From: Clostridium sp. UBA1056
GTDB lineage: Bacteria; Bacillota; Clostridia; Clostridiales; Clostridiaceae
DNA length: 6,441 nt
Direction: 5' to 3'
NCBI GenBank assembly: GCA_002316385.1
Contig: DCDL01000014.1
Coordinates: 1 to 6,441 of the forward strand
The notes under the pieces were generated by a model, which was given only the letters and a program-made list of their open reading frames with translations, was not told the origin of the DNA and did not search any database. The position numbers and the translations under genes are program-made. This document shows positions 1 to 6,410 of this stretch, one piece after another. Position 1 is the stretch's first letter. Every line of letters begins with the position of its first letter.

Positions 1-9
1 TACTACGTC

Positions 10-50
10 AACAGAACCCTTAGATAGTGCTACTATCTAAGGAACCTGTT
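10..50. terminator. Strong hairpin upstream of the cluster, possible terminator of an upstream gene
   Basis: Two 19-base arms (10-28 and 32-50) pair around a 3-base loop. They are complementary except for a three-base internal mismatch at 15-17 against 43-45, and the ten base pairs next to the loop are perfect. A short T-rich stretch (TTTCCTT) overlaps and follows the right arm, so it could end transcription of a gene lying left of the window. The T run is interrupted, so it could equally be part of a longer repeat that includes the arm at 82-110. Seen directly: the pairing. Inferred: the terminator role. Confidence 0.45.
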
Positions 51-81
51 TCCTTGTCTAACTCAAAATATACTGCCCATC

Positions 82-112
82 TTTGACTTATTATTTATTT
101 TCAGATGCCTAA
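82..112 (+). repeat. Dispersed repeat, copy 1 (B arm only)
   Basis: Bases 82-110 match the reverse complement of 888-916 at 27 of 29 positions, running from TTTGACTT to CAGATGCCT. Only this arm is clearly conserved; similarity to the rest of the palindrome fades to the left of 82. It is therefore a half or diverged copy, placed just upstream of the first terD promoter region. Its orientation is opposite to copy 2 and the same as that implied for copy 3. Confidence 0.75.
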
Positions 113-188
113 AAGGGCTTATTACAAGATTAACAAAATGTAAAACTTGATAATTAAATGTAAAAAATAATATAGAATTGTAGAAGTA

Positions 189-197
189 TGTTATAAT
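189..197 (+). promoter_or_regulatory. Probable extended -10 promoter of the first terD gene
   Basis: TGTTATAAT is a perfect TATAAT box (192-197) preceded by TG at the extended -10 position. It would start transcription near 204, leaving a leader of about 40 bases before the start codon at 245. No good -35 box sits 16-18 bases upstream, which an extended -10 can tolerate. Alternatives are TATAAT at 212-217 and 220-225, which would leave very short leaders, or TTGATA (147-152) paired with TATAGA (171-176) at an 18-base spacing. Confidence 0.45.
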
Positions 198-232
198 TTA
201 TGGTGTATAACTATAATTTTATAATTAGAAGT

Positions 233-238
233 GAGGGG
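233..238 (+). promoter_or_regulatory. Ribosome binding site that fixes the terD1 start
   Basis: GAGGGG lies six bases before ATG 245, which is an ideal Shine-Dalgarno spacing. The upstream in-frame ATG at 200 has no such site, and the residues it would add do not resemble TerD. Confidence 0.8.
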
Positions 239-244
239 ATAGCT

Positions 245-871
245 ATGGGTATAAATTTAGGCTCAATTATGGGAGGCAATAATCAAGCACCAGCTGATAA
301 TGGAGTTAATGCATTAAACTTAAAGAAGAATGATGTATTAGATTTAACAAAGAAGAATCCGGGACTTTTACAAGTTATTTTAGGAGCAGGTTGGGACGTT
401 GCAAATAATGGACAAGACTTCGATTTAGATATAGCTGCATTTTTATTAAATAAGAGTAATAAGGTTGGAAGAATTCCAGAAGATGTTATCTTCTTTAATA
501 ATATGGCTGGGGACGGAATCAGACTTGAAGGCGACAATAGAACTGGCGCTGGAGATGGTGATGATGAAAGAATTCAAATAGATTTATCTCAAATAAGAAG
601 TGATGTTGAGAAGATAGTTTTCGTAGTTACTATTCATGAGGCACAAGCAAAGAGACAAACCTTTGGAATGGTTGAAAATTCTTTTGTTAGACTTCTAGAT
701 GTTAAAAATAATGAAAGAGAAATTTGTAGATTTAATTTAAAAGAAAATGGTTCTACAGTTACTTCAGTAATTTTTGCAGAGCTTTATAGAGCAGGGGCTG
801 AATGGCAATTTAAAGCTATCGGAGAAGGCAGAATAGCAGATTTAAATGGTATATTAAGTCTTTACATGTAG
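245..871 (+). CDS. terD: TerD family Ca2+-binding protein, copy 1
   Basis: This 208-residue protein belongs to the TerD family: small cytoplasmic beta-sandwich proteins that bind Ca2+ and occur in tellurite-resistance and general stress loci. The visible signatures are LGAGWD (46-51), the acidic motif DFDLD (58-62), the second acidic motif GDNRTGAGDGDDE (96-108), TIHEAQAKRQTFG (129-141), and a C-terminal block with FAELYR and EWQFKAIGEG. The aspartates of the two acidic motifs are the expected Ca2+ ligands. An N-terminal leader of about 25 residues (MGINLGSIMGGNNQ...), rich in Gly and Asn, precedes the core; it is shared in style with the third TerD gene. ATG 245 was chosen for its GAGGGG site and because MGINLG matches the start of copy 3. 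About three quarters of the core is identical to copy 3 by eye. It is separated from the next terD by a palindromic repeat. Family assignment is secure; the physiological role is not shown by sequence. Confidence 0.95.
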   Translation: MGINLGSIMGGNNQAPADNGVNALNLKKNDVLDLTKKNPGLLQVILGAGWDVANNGQDFDLDIAAFLLNKSNKVGRIPEDVIFFNNMAGDGIRLEGDNRTGAGDGDDERIQIDLSQIRSDVEKIVFVVTIHEAQAKRQTFGMVENSFVRLLDVKNNEREICRFNLKENGSTVTSVIFAELYRAGAEWQFKAIGEGRIADLNGILSLYM

Positions 872-886
872 CTTAGAAATATAGAT

Positions 887-957
887 AAGGCATCTGAGAA
901 TAAATAACAAGTCAAATATACGAGCATTCTGACTTACTTATTTCTTGAAGATGCCTA
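887..957. repeat. Dispersed imperfect palindromic repeat, copy 2 (complete)
   Basis: This element fills most of the gap between the first and second TerD genes. Its ends, AGGCATCT (888-895) and AGATGCCT (949-956), pair perfectly. An inner pair, AAGTCA (909-914) and TGACTT (930-935), falls in the same register, with AT-rich weakly paired DNA between the two. The arms differ: the left (B) arm matches copy 1 inverted at 27 of 29 bases, and the right (A) arm at 925-956 matches the inverted end of the window at 30 of 32. It is not followed by a T run, so it is not a classical terminator. It resembles a small non-coding palindromic repeat of REP or MITE type; mobility and function are unknown. Confidence 0.8.
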
Positions 958-998
958 AGTGAAAACCGATAAATAGAAAGAAGAAAGTAGGAATTAAC

Positions 999-1580
999 AT
1001 GGCAGATATATTAAATTTACAAAAAAATGATATTTTAGATTTAACTAAAAAAGATCCATCTTTAAATAATATTTTGCTTGGAGCAGGCTGGGACGTTGTA
1101 AAAAAAGGACTATTCAGTATGCAAGCTGATTATGATTTAGATTTAGCTGCTTTTCTATTAGATAGTAATAATAAGATTACTGGAAAAGAAGGATTAATAT
1201 ATTTTGGACATAAAAAAGGTACTGGGATATACCTTCATGGAGATAACTTAACTGGTGCTGGAGAGGGTGATGATGAAAAGATATCTATATCTTTAAATAA
1301 AATACCAGCAAATTGTAATAAGATTGTTTTCACAGTAAGTATATATGATGCTGCTAAGAGAAGACAAAGCTTTGCAAAGGTAAAGAATGCATATGTTAGA
1401 TTAGTTAATGAGGATAAGGGAAATGCTGAAATATGCAGATATAACCTAACTGAAGAAGGTGGAGATAATACTGCTATAATATTTGCTGAACTTGAGAAAA
1501 ATGGTTCTGAGTGGAAATTTAAAGCTGTTGGTGAATATCTACAAGCGTCTGTTTCAACATTATTAGATAGATATAGATAG
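999..1580 (+). CDS. TerD family Ca2+-binding protein, divergent middle paralogue
   Basis: This is a 193-residue TerD-family protein. It keeps LGAGWD (27-32), the acidic motif DYDLD (44-48) and GDNLTGAGEGDDE (81-93), so Ca2+ binding is expected. It starts almost directly at the core (MADILNLQKNDILDLTKK) and lacks the Gly/Asn-rich leader of its two neighbours. It has a short insertion before DYDLD (about 37-43), and the family's TIHEA segment reads SIYDA, with Tyr in place of His. The C-terminal block (FAEL, EWKFKAVGEY) is kept, but the tail differs. ATG 999 has GTAGGA six bases upstream. The gap to the next gene is only 12 bases, so the two are almost certainly cotranscribed, and translation may be coupled. 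TerD-family subtypes (TerD, TerE, TerX/Z) are hard to separate by eye, so no symbol is given. Confidence 0.93.
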   Translation: MADILNLQKNDILDLTKKDPSLNNILLGAGWDVVKKGLFSMQADYDLDLAAFLLDSNNKITGKEGLIYFGHKKGTGIYLHGDNLTGAGEGDDEKISISLNKIPANCNKIVFTVSIYDAAKRRQSFAKVKNAYVRLVNEDKGNAEICRYNLTEEGGDNTAIIFAELEKNGSEWKFKAVGEYLQASVSTLLDRYR

Positions 1581-1583
1581 GAT
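1579..1583 (+). promoter_or_regulatory. Weak ribosome binding site of the third terD, overlapping the preceding stop codon
   Basis: AGGAT begins inside the TAG stop (1578-1580) of the middle gene. It lies nine bases before ATG 1593 but directly abuts GTG 1584, which favours the ATG. The weak site and the overlap suggest that translation of the third gene is helped by ribosomes finishing the second. Confidence 0.5.
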
Positions 1584-1592
1584 GTGTATAAA

Positions 1593-2216
1593 ATGGGAAT
1601 TAACCTAGGTGGAAGTTTCGGAAATTTATCAAGTAGTGATAATCAACCACAAGGTGTTGTATTGGACTTAAACAAAAATGATATTTTAGATTTAACAAAG
1701 AAGAATCCGGGACTTAAAAAAGTTGTTTTAGGTGCAGGTTGGGATCTTTCTAATAATTCAGCTGATTTTGATTTAGATATAGCTGCATTTTTATTAGATA
1801 GCAATAACAGATTTAATACTGTAGAAAATATAATATTTTTCAACAATAAATCTGGACAAGGAATCTCTCTAGGTGGAGATAATAGAACTGGTGCAGGAGA
1901 TGGAGATGACGAAAGAATACAAATTGATTTAGATGCTATAAATCCTAGCATCATGAAGATTGTATTTATAGTTACAATTCATAATGCGCAAGCTAAGAGA
2001 CAAACTTTTGGAATGGTAAATAACTCATATGTAAGATTACTTGATGTAGCTCAAGGTGAGAAAGAAATATGTAGATTTAACTTAAAAGAAAATGGATCTA
2101 CTGCAACATCTGTAATTTTTGCTGAGCTTTATAGAAGTGGTTCAGAATGGCAGTTCAAAGCTGTAGGAGAAGGAAAAATAGCTGACTTAAACGGAGTACT
2201 AGCTTTATACCAGTAG
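1593..2216 (+). CDS. terD: TerD family Ca2+-binding protein, copy 3
   Basis: This 207-residue TerD-family protein is the close paralogue of the first gene. It carries LGAGWD (46-51), DFDLD (58-62), GDNRTGAGDGDDE (95-107) and TIHNAQAKRQTFG (128-140), and ends with FAELYR and EWQFKAVGEGKIADLNG. All acidic residues expected to hold Ca2+ are present. Its N-terminal leader (MGINLGGSFGNLSSS...) is rich in Gly, Ser and Asn and is probably flexible. ATG 1593 was preferred over GTG 1584 because MGINLG matches the first gene's start and the spacing to AGGAT is better. Two long stretches (1686-1715 and 1770-1796) are identical in DNA to the first gene, pointing to recent duplication or gene conversion. 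It is the last gene before the hairpin at 2225-2262, so it likely ends a terD transcription unit. Confidence 0.95.
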   Translation: MGINLGGSFGNLSSSDNQPQGVVLDLNKNDILDLTKKNPGLKKVVLGAGWDLSNNSADFDLDIAAFLLDSNNRFNTVENIIFFNNKSGQGISLGGDNRTGAGDGDDERIQIDLDAINPSIMKIVFIVTIHNAQAKRQTFGMVNNSYVRLLDVAQGEKEICRFNLKENGSTATSVIFAELYRSGSEWQFKAVGEGKIADLNGVLALYQ

Positions 2217-2224
2217 TATTACCA

Positions 2225-2262
2225 ATACATGTAGAAGTAATGGATTTTACTTCTACATGTAT
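2225..2262 (+). terminator. Perfect 16-bp hairpin after the terD genes, probable terminator
   Basis: Arms 2225-2240 and 2247-2262 pair perfectly over 16 bases around a six-base loop (TGGATT). It begins nine bases after the stop of the third terD. The downstream tract (ATTTAAATTATAAAT) is AT-rich but has no clean T run, so termination may be partial and allow read-through into the Ca2+-ATPase gene. Confidence 0.65.
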
Positions 2263-2287
2263 ATTTAAATTATAAATAAAAGGCTTA

Positions 2288-2298
2288 GTGTTAAACAC
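2288..2298. promoter_or_regulatory. Short palindrome upstream of the ATPase gene, possible operator
   Basis: GTGTTAAACAC is a perfect 5-1-5 inverted repeat lying 24 bases before the ATPase start codon, between the hairpin and the ribosome binding site. It could be a regulator site, but palindromes this short arise by chance in AT-rich DNA. No convincing -35/-10 pair is visible in this gap; TATAAA at 2271-2276 is the best -10 candidate. Confidence 0.2.
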
Positions 2299-2322
2299 AA
2301 TATAAGTGCGAGGAGAGTAGAA

Positions 2323-4974
2323 ATGGTTAAAGGGCTTAGTAAAGAACAGGTAGAGGAGAAAAGAAAAAAGTATGGTGCTAACATAATAGAAGAAGCACCG
2401 CCAGAAACCTTCTTTGACAAATTCAAAGGAGCTTTTGAAGATCCAATGATAAAACTGCTTTTAGGAATAGCAGGAATACTATCTATTTTAGCTTTAATGC
2501 ATTATGCAGAGTGGGGCGAAATAGTAGGTATAGTTATTTCTATAGTATTAGTAACAGTAATATCTGCTAAAACAGAAGTTGCATCTGATAACGAATATAG
2601 AAAGCTGAAAGGCAGTGCAAAGAAAGACATCTGTAAAGTATATAGAGATGGTGTAGCAATAGAAATTGACGTAGATGAAATTGTTGTTGATGACCTTGTT
2701 ATACTACAATCTGGAGATAAGATTCCTGCCGATGGAATTCTAGTCGACGGAGGTATAGCAGTTGATAACTCATCTTTAAATGGAGAATCTGAGGAGTGCA
2801 AGAAGTTTGCACATGAAGAGTATAATGGTGAGAATGCTGATAGTGAGGTAGCTATTACAGGAGATGTTTTTGTAGATAGATACTCACTATTTAGAGGAGC
2901 TGTTACAGTTAACGGTTCTGGTGTTATGAGAGTAAGTAAAACTGGTATGAATACAGTTATGGGATCTATGGCTAAAGATATGTCCGACGATGCTGTAGAT
3001 AGTCCATTAAAGGTTAAATTAACTGACCTTGCAAACAAAATATCTAAGTTTGGATACATAGGTGCTGCAGTTATAGGAGTGGCATTAATGATTCAAAATG
3101 TACTGTCAGCTGGTGGTATCGGTCCATTTATGGATTTAGGATTTATAGAAATTTTAAAAGAAGTATTAGAAACAGTAATGTTAGCAGTTGTAATTATCGT
3201 TATGGCAGTACCAGAAGGGCTACCACTTATGATTGCTATAGTACTTATGAAAAATACATCTAAAATGTTACAAAACAACGTATTAGTAAGAAAGCCAATA
3301 GGAATAGAAACAGCAGGATCATTAAATCTATTATTTAGTGATAAGACAGGAACTATAACTAAGGGAAAATTAGAAGTTGTAGAATTCTTTGATGGTAGTG
3401 TAGATGACAGCTATGGTAAGAGTAAAGCAATAAGTGAGTTAATGGCACACTGTATTGGTAAAAATACTGGAGCTATGTTTGATGGAGCTGGAGAAGTAAT
3501 CGGAGGAAATGCTACAGATAAAGCACTACTTAACTTCTTAACAAAGGAAGAAGCAGAAAAGCACCTAGATATAAGAGTAATTAAAGCTCAACAGTTTAAC
3601 TCAGCAAATAAATATTCAGCAGCTCAATTAGAAGGAAAAACTGTATATAAGGGAGCACCTGAAAGATTATTAGCGAAAGCAACAAAATATATTAATGCAG
3701 AAGGACAAATAGTTCCTCTAAATAAAGCTTTAGTTAATGAAAAGATAGACAAGCTTGCAGATAAAGCTATGAGAGTATTATCTTTTGCTTATAGTGAAAG
3801 TGATTTAAAGGAAGATGTTTTACCAGAAGATTTAATAATAGTTGGATTTGTTGGAATCCGTGATGATGTAAGACCAGAAGCAAGACAAGCTATTAAAGAA
3901 GTTAAAAATGCTGGAGTTCAAGTTGTAATGATAACTGGTGATAGAAAAGAAACTGCTGTTGCCATAGGAAGAGATTGTGGATTAATTGAAAATAGCACTG
4001 ATATAGCATTAACATCAGAAGAGTTAAATGCTATGACAGACGAAGAAATAAAAGCAATTTTACCTAACCTAAGAGTTATAGCAAGAGCACTCCCTACAGA
4101 TAAATCAAGAATGGTTAGAATTGCACAAGAATTAAACATAGTTTGTGGTATGACTGGAGATGGAGTAAACGACGCACCTGCATTAAAGAGAGCTGACGTA
4201 GGATTTGCGATGGGTTCAGGTACAGATGTTGCAAAAGAGGTTGGAGATATTGTTATACTAGATGATAACTTTAAATCTATCGAAAATGCTATACTTTATG
4301 GAAGAACTATATACAACAACATATTAAAGTTTATAAAGTTCCAATTAACAATAAATGTGGCAGCTGTTGCAGTTTGTGCAATAGCACCATTCTTTGGTAT
4401 AAAACAACCACTTAGCATTACTCACATTCTTTGGATTAACTTAATAATGGATGGTCTTGGAGCTTTAGCTTTAGGTTCAGAGCCAGCTTTAAAGAAATAC
4501 ATGGAAGAAAAACCAAAGAGCAGAACGCAAAGTATTGTTTCTTCTAAGATGATGGGACAAGTTTTATTTGCAGGAACTTGGGTAACACTACTAAGTTTTA
4601 TGTTCTTAAAGATGCCATTCTTTACTGAAATGTTTGCAACTTCAGAGAAGCACCTTACAGCATATTTCTCAATGTTTGTATTATCAGCTGTATTTAATGG
4701 CTTCAACGTTAGAAGTGAAGGTGTAAATATTTTTGAGAATATAGGGCAAAATAAAGGCTTCATAAAAGTAATGGGAATTATAGTAGTAGTTCAAGTAATT
4801 CTAACATATATTGGTGGGGAAGTATTTAGCTGTTCTCCAATAGAGCCTCAAGCATGGATTGTGGTTATAGGATTAGCAATTACTATAATACCTGTAGATA
4901 TGATTAGAAAAGCCATAGTTAATACTTTAAATAAAAAAGAATCAAAGCAAATTTCACAAGAAGTTTGTAGCTAA
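2323..4974 (+). CDS. Calcium-translocating P-type ATPase, PMCA type (P-IIB)
   Basis: This 883-residue membrane pump is expected to export Ca2+ from the cytoplasm at the cost of ATP. The P-type landmarks are in order: a cytoplasmic N-terminal segment, M1-M2 (about 42-87), actuator loop with NGES (153-156), M3 (about 243-261), M4 with PEGLP (297-301), the phosphorylated Asp340 in DKTGT, nucleotide-binding KGAPER (443-448), the hinge TGDGVNDAP (611-619), then M5-M10 (about 671-866). M5 has Asn678 in FQLTINV, and M6 reads NLIMD (706-710). That pairing is typical of plasma-membrane Ca2+-ATPases, which have one Ca2+ site, and unlike SERCA. There is no long C-terminal calmodulin-binding tail. The usual actuator TGES is NGES, with the catalytic Glu155 kept; the usual TGTLT is TGTIT. 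AGGAG seven bases before ATG 2323 supports the start. Its position behind three Ca2+-binding TerD genes fits a shared role in Ca2+ handling. Ca2+ specificity is inferred from motifs; Mn2+ is a less likely alternative. Confidence 0.93.
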   Translation: MVKGLSKEQVEEKRKKYGANIIEEAPPETFFDKFKGAFEDPMIKLLLGIAGILSILALMHYAEWGEIVGIVISIVLVTVISAKTEVASDNEYRKLKGSAKKDICKVYRDGVAIEIDVDEIVVDDLVILQSGDKIPADGILVDGGIAVDNSSLNGESEECKKFAHEEYNGENADSEVAITGDVFVDRYSLFRGAVTVNGSGVMRVSKTGMNTVMGSMAKDMSDDAVDSPLKVKLTDLANKISKFGYIGAAVIGVALMIQNVLSAGGIGPFMDLGFIEILKEVLETVMLAVVIIVMAVPEGLPLMIAIVLMKNTSKMLQNNVLVRKPIGIETAGSLNLLFSDKTGTITKGKLEVVEFFDGSVDDSYGKSKAISELMAHCIGKNTGAMFDGAGEVIGGNATDKALLNFLTKEEAEKHLDIRVIKAQQFNSANKYSAAQLEGKTVYKGAPERLLAKATKYINAEGQIVPLNKALVNEKIDKLADKAMRVLSFAYSESDLKEDVLPEDLIIVGFVGIRDDVRPEARQAIKEVKNAGVQVVMITGDRKETAVAIGRDCGLIENSTDIALTSEELNAMTDEEIKAILPNLRVIARALPTDKSRMVRIAQELNIVCGMTGDGVNDAPALKRADVGFAMGSGTDVAKEVGDIVILDDNFKSIENAILYGRTIYNNILKFIKFQLTINVAAVAVCAIAPFFGIKQPLSITHILWINLIMDGLGALALGSEPALKKYMEEKPKSRTQSIVSSKMMGQVLFAGTWVTLLSFMFLKMPFFTEMFATSEKHLTAYFSMFVLSAVFNGFNVRSEGVNIFENIGQNKGFIKVMGIIVVVQVILTYIGGEVFSCSPIEPQAWIVVIGLAITIIPVDMIRKAIVNTLNKKESKQISQEVCS

Positions 4975-4980
4975 GATCAT

Positions 4981-5035
4981 GGCTATGTTTTAATAATGTT
5001 GAGGAAATATTTCACCAATAAATTAAAACATAGCC
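4981..5035 (+). terminator. Long AT-rich hairpin between the ATPase and PH/SHOCT genes
   Basis: Arms 4981-4994 and 5022-5035 are perfectly complementary over 14 bases. The 27-base interior pairs further, though imperfectly, and centres on the palindrome GAAATATTTC. It starts seven bases after the ATPase stop codon. The sequence after it (TAAATTATAAAT) has no T run, so as an intrinsic terminator it is weak; processing, mRNA stabilisation or protein binding are alternatives. Confidence 0.5.
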
Positions 5036-5069
5036 TAAATTATAAATATGATATGAATGAGGTGAAGTT

Positions 5070-6410
5070 ATGAATATTATTGATAAGTTTAAGGGAATAG
5101 GTGAAGATTTAAAGCAGACTGTTAAAGAGAGTGAAATCAAGGATATGGCTAAGGCTACTGGTATGATTTTTACAGAGGCTGCAATAAAAGGTAAGAAAGA
5201 GTTAGAAGCAAAGATTGAAGGGAATAGACAAAAGATTGAAGAAGAAAGAAAATTTATTGCTAGTCTTTCTATTGATGTCATTAATCAAATAGAAACTAAT
5301 TGTAGCAAAGTATCAGCTGAGGTAGGAGATTTTAATTACTTTTATGAAGAAGATATAGAGGAGATATTAAGTTTTACCAATGAATTTTATGAAAGAATTT
5401 TCATAGTAGATGAAGACTTTAAGAACTCTAAAGTAAGCTTTGGTAGTTATATATCTAGAAGACATGGATATGAAATTATTTCACGCTTTAAAACTAAAAG
5501 GGGAGAGGAGGATTTATTAGATGAAATAGAAATTCCTCTTGTAAGCTATTATGGAGGAAGTAGTGAGTATTTTTTATTAAGTGATAAAGCTCTTTATTTT
5601 AGAGGAAAGCATATATCTGAAGAAATAATTTACTCTAATAAAATAGACCTTGTCAAGATAGAAAAGATTGAATTATGTGATAATAATGAATCTGCCATAC
5701 TATCTATTAACGGTATAGATGTACTAAAGGTAGATAAGAGCAGCTTATATATACTACAAAACTACTTCAATAAAACTAATATAAAGAACTATATTATCAC
5801 TGAAGAAGAGGTTGCTAGAGAAGTAGAAAAAGAGCTTGAAAATAGAGTGGGAGAAGTTATCTACTATAGAATTAAGAATTATTTAGCAGCAGACGAATAT
5901 TTTGTATTCCTTTCAAGCAGAGATAACTCAAAGGATAAGTCAACTTTCACAATATGCACTAACAAGCAGATATTAATAATAAATAAGAATGACTCATCTG
6001 AAGAGGAAGAATTAGTTTCAAGACTAATATATAATGATATAGTTTATATAGGACTAGAAGAAACAAGTGAATACAAATCAATGTTTAGTATGGTAACTGA
6101 CTTATTTAAAGACACTACTCTTGAAATAATTCTATCTGGCAACAAGTTTAAAATAGAGACTTTAAAACGTGTAGAATGTGAGAGAATAATTAAGATAGTT
6201 AATGAGTATAACAGAGAAAAGTATGTTAAGAAGCAAGATTTAAATGAAAATAAAGAAGAGGCAGAAAATATTTATGCAGATAATAGCCCAGTTATGGTAA
6301 AAGAGGACATTGTAGGGCAGATTAGAGAACTTGCAGCCTTAAAAAATGAAGGCATTCTAACAGAAGAAGAATTCCAAGCTAAAAAAGTAGAATTACTTTC
6401 ACGTATCTAA
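5070..6410 (+). CDS. PH-like and SHOCT domain protein, function unknown
   Basis: This is a 446-residue protein with no signal peptide or membrane span, so probably cytoplasmic. The N-terminal part (about 1-65) is charged and helical, probably coiled coil. The region at about 150-235 alternates strands ending in a helix (YFLLSDKALYFRGK ... LYILQNYF), like a bacterial PH domain. A second, clearer PH-like unit spans about 265-380 (DEYFVFLSS, ITTL-type strands such as LEIILSGNKFKIETL, then the helix ERIIKIVNEY). A polar linker (381-411) leads to a C-terminal SHOCT motif at 413-446, with ALKNEGILTEEEFQAKK as its core. SHOCT motifs are short helical pieces usually found at protein ends and thought to mediate oligomerisation or contacts. 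AGGTGA four bases before ATG 5070 supports the start. It follows the Ca2+-ATPase after a 95-base gap containing a hairpin and may be a partner of the Ter/Ca2+ module, perhaps at the membrane. SHOCT is firm, the PH-like units are probable, and the role is unknown. Confidence 0.85.
   Translation: MNIIDKFKGIGEDLKQTVKESEIKDMAKATGMIFTEAAIKGKKELEAKIEGNRQKIEEERKFIASLSIDVINQIETNCSKVSAEVGDFNYFYEEDIEEILSFTNEFYERIFIVDEDFKNSKVSFGSYISRRHGYEIISRFKTKRGEEDLLDEIEIPLVSYYGGSSEYFLLSDKALYFRGKHISEEIIYSNKIDLVKIEKIELCDNNESAILSINGIDVLKVDKSSLYILQNYFNKTNIKNYIITEEEVAREVEKELENRVGEVIYYRIKNYLAADEYFVFLSSRDNSKDKSTFTICTNKQILIINKNDSSEEEELVSRLIYNDIVYIGLEETSEYKSMFSMVTDLFKDTTLEIILSGNKFKIETLKRVECERIIKIVNEYNREKYVKKQDLNENKEEAENIYADNSPVMVKEDIVGQIRELAALKNEGILTEEEFQAKKVELLSRI

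Noticed and set aside
200..244. Upstream in-frame ATG start for the first terD gene, adding 15 residues
   Set aside because: It has no ribosome binding site and lies only a few bases after the best -10 box. The added residues do not resemble TerD, and ATG 245 has GAGGGG and matches the start of copy 3.
887..957. Intrinsic terminator between the first and second TerD genes
   Set aside because: The stem is interrupted by many mismatches, has no T run, and is a repeated element found elsewhere in the window in other contexts.
1584..1592. GTG start adding three residues to the third terD
   Set aside because: It directly abuts the AGGAT site, which is too close, and MGINLG from ATG 1593 matches the first paralogue.
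245..2216. Naming the locus a tellurite-resistance operon
   Set aside because: TerD membership is clear, but TerC, TerB and TerA are not in the window, and many TerD loci give no tellurite resistance; the phenotype cannot be read from sequence.
2502..3059. Antisense open frame of 185 codons inside the ATPase gene, and similar minus-strand frames elsewhere
   Set aside because: They mirror strongly coding + strand genes, have no ribosome binding site or recognisable motif, and result from codon bias on the sense strand.
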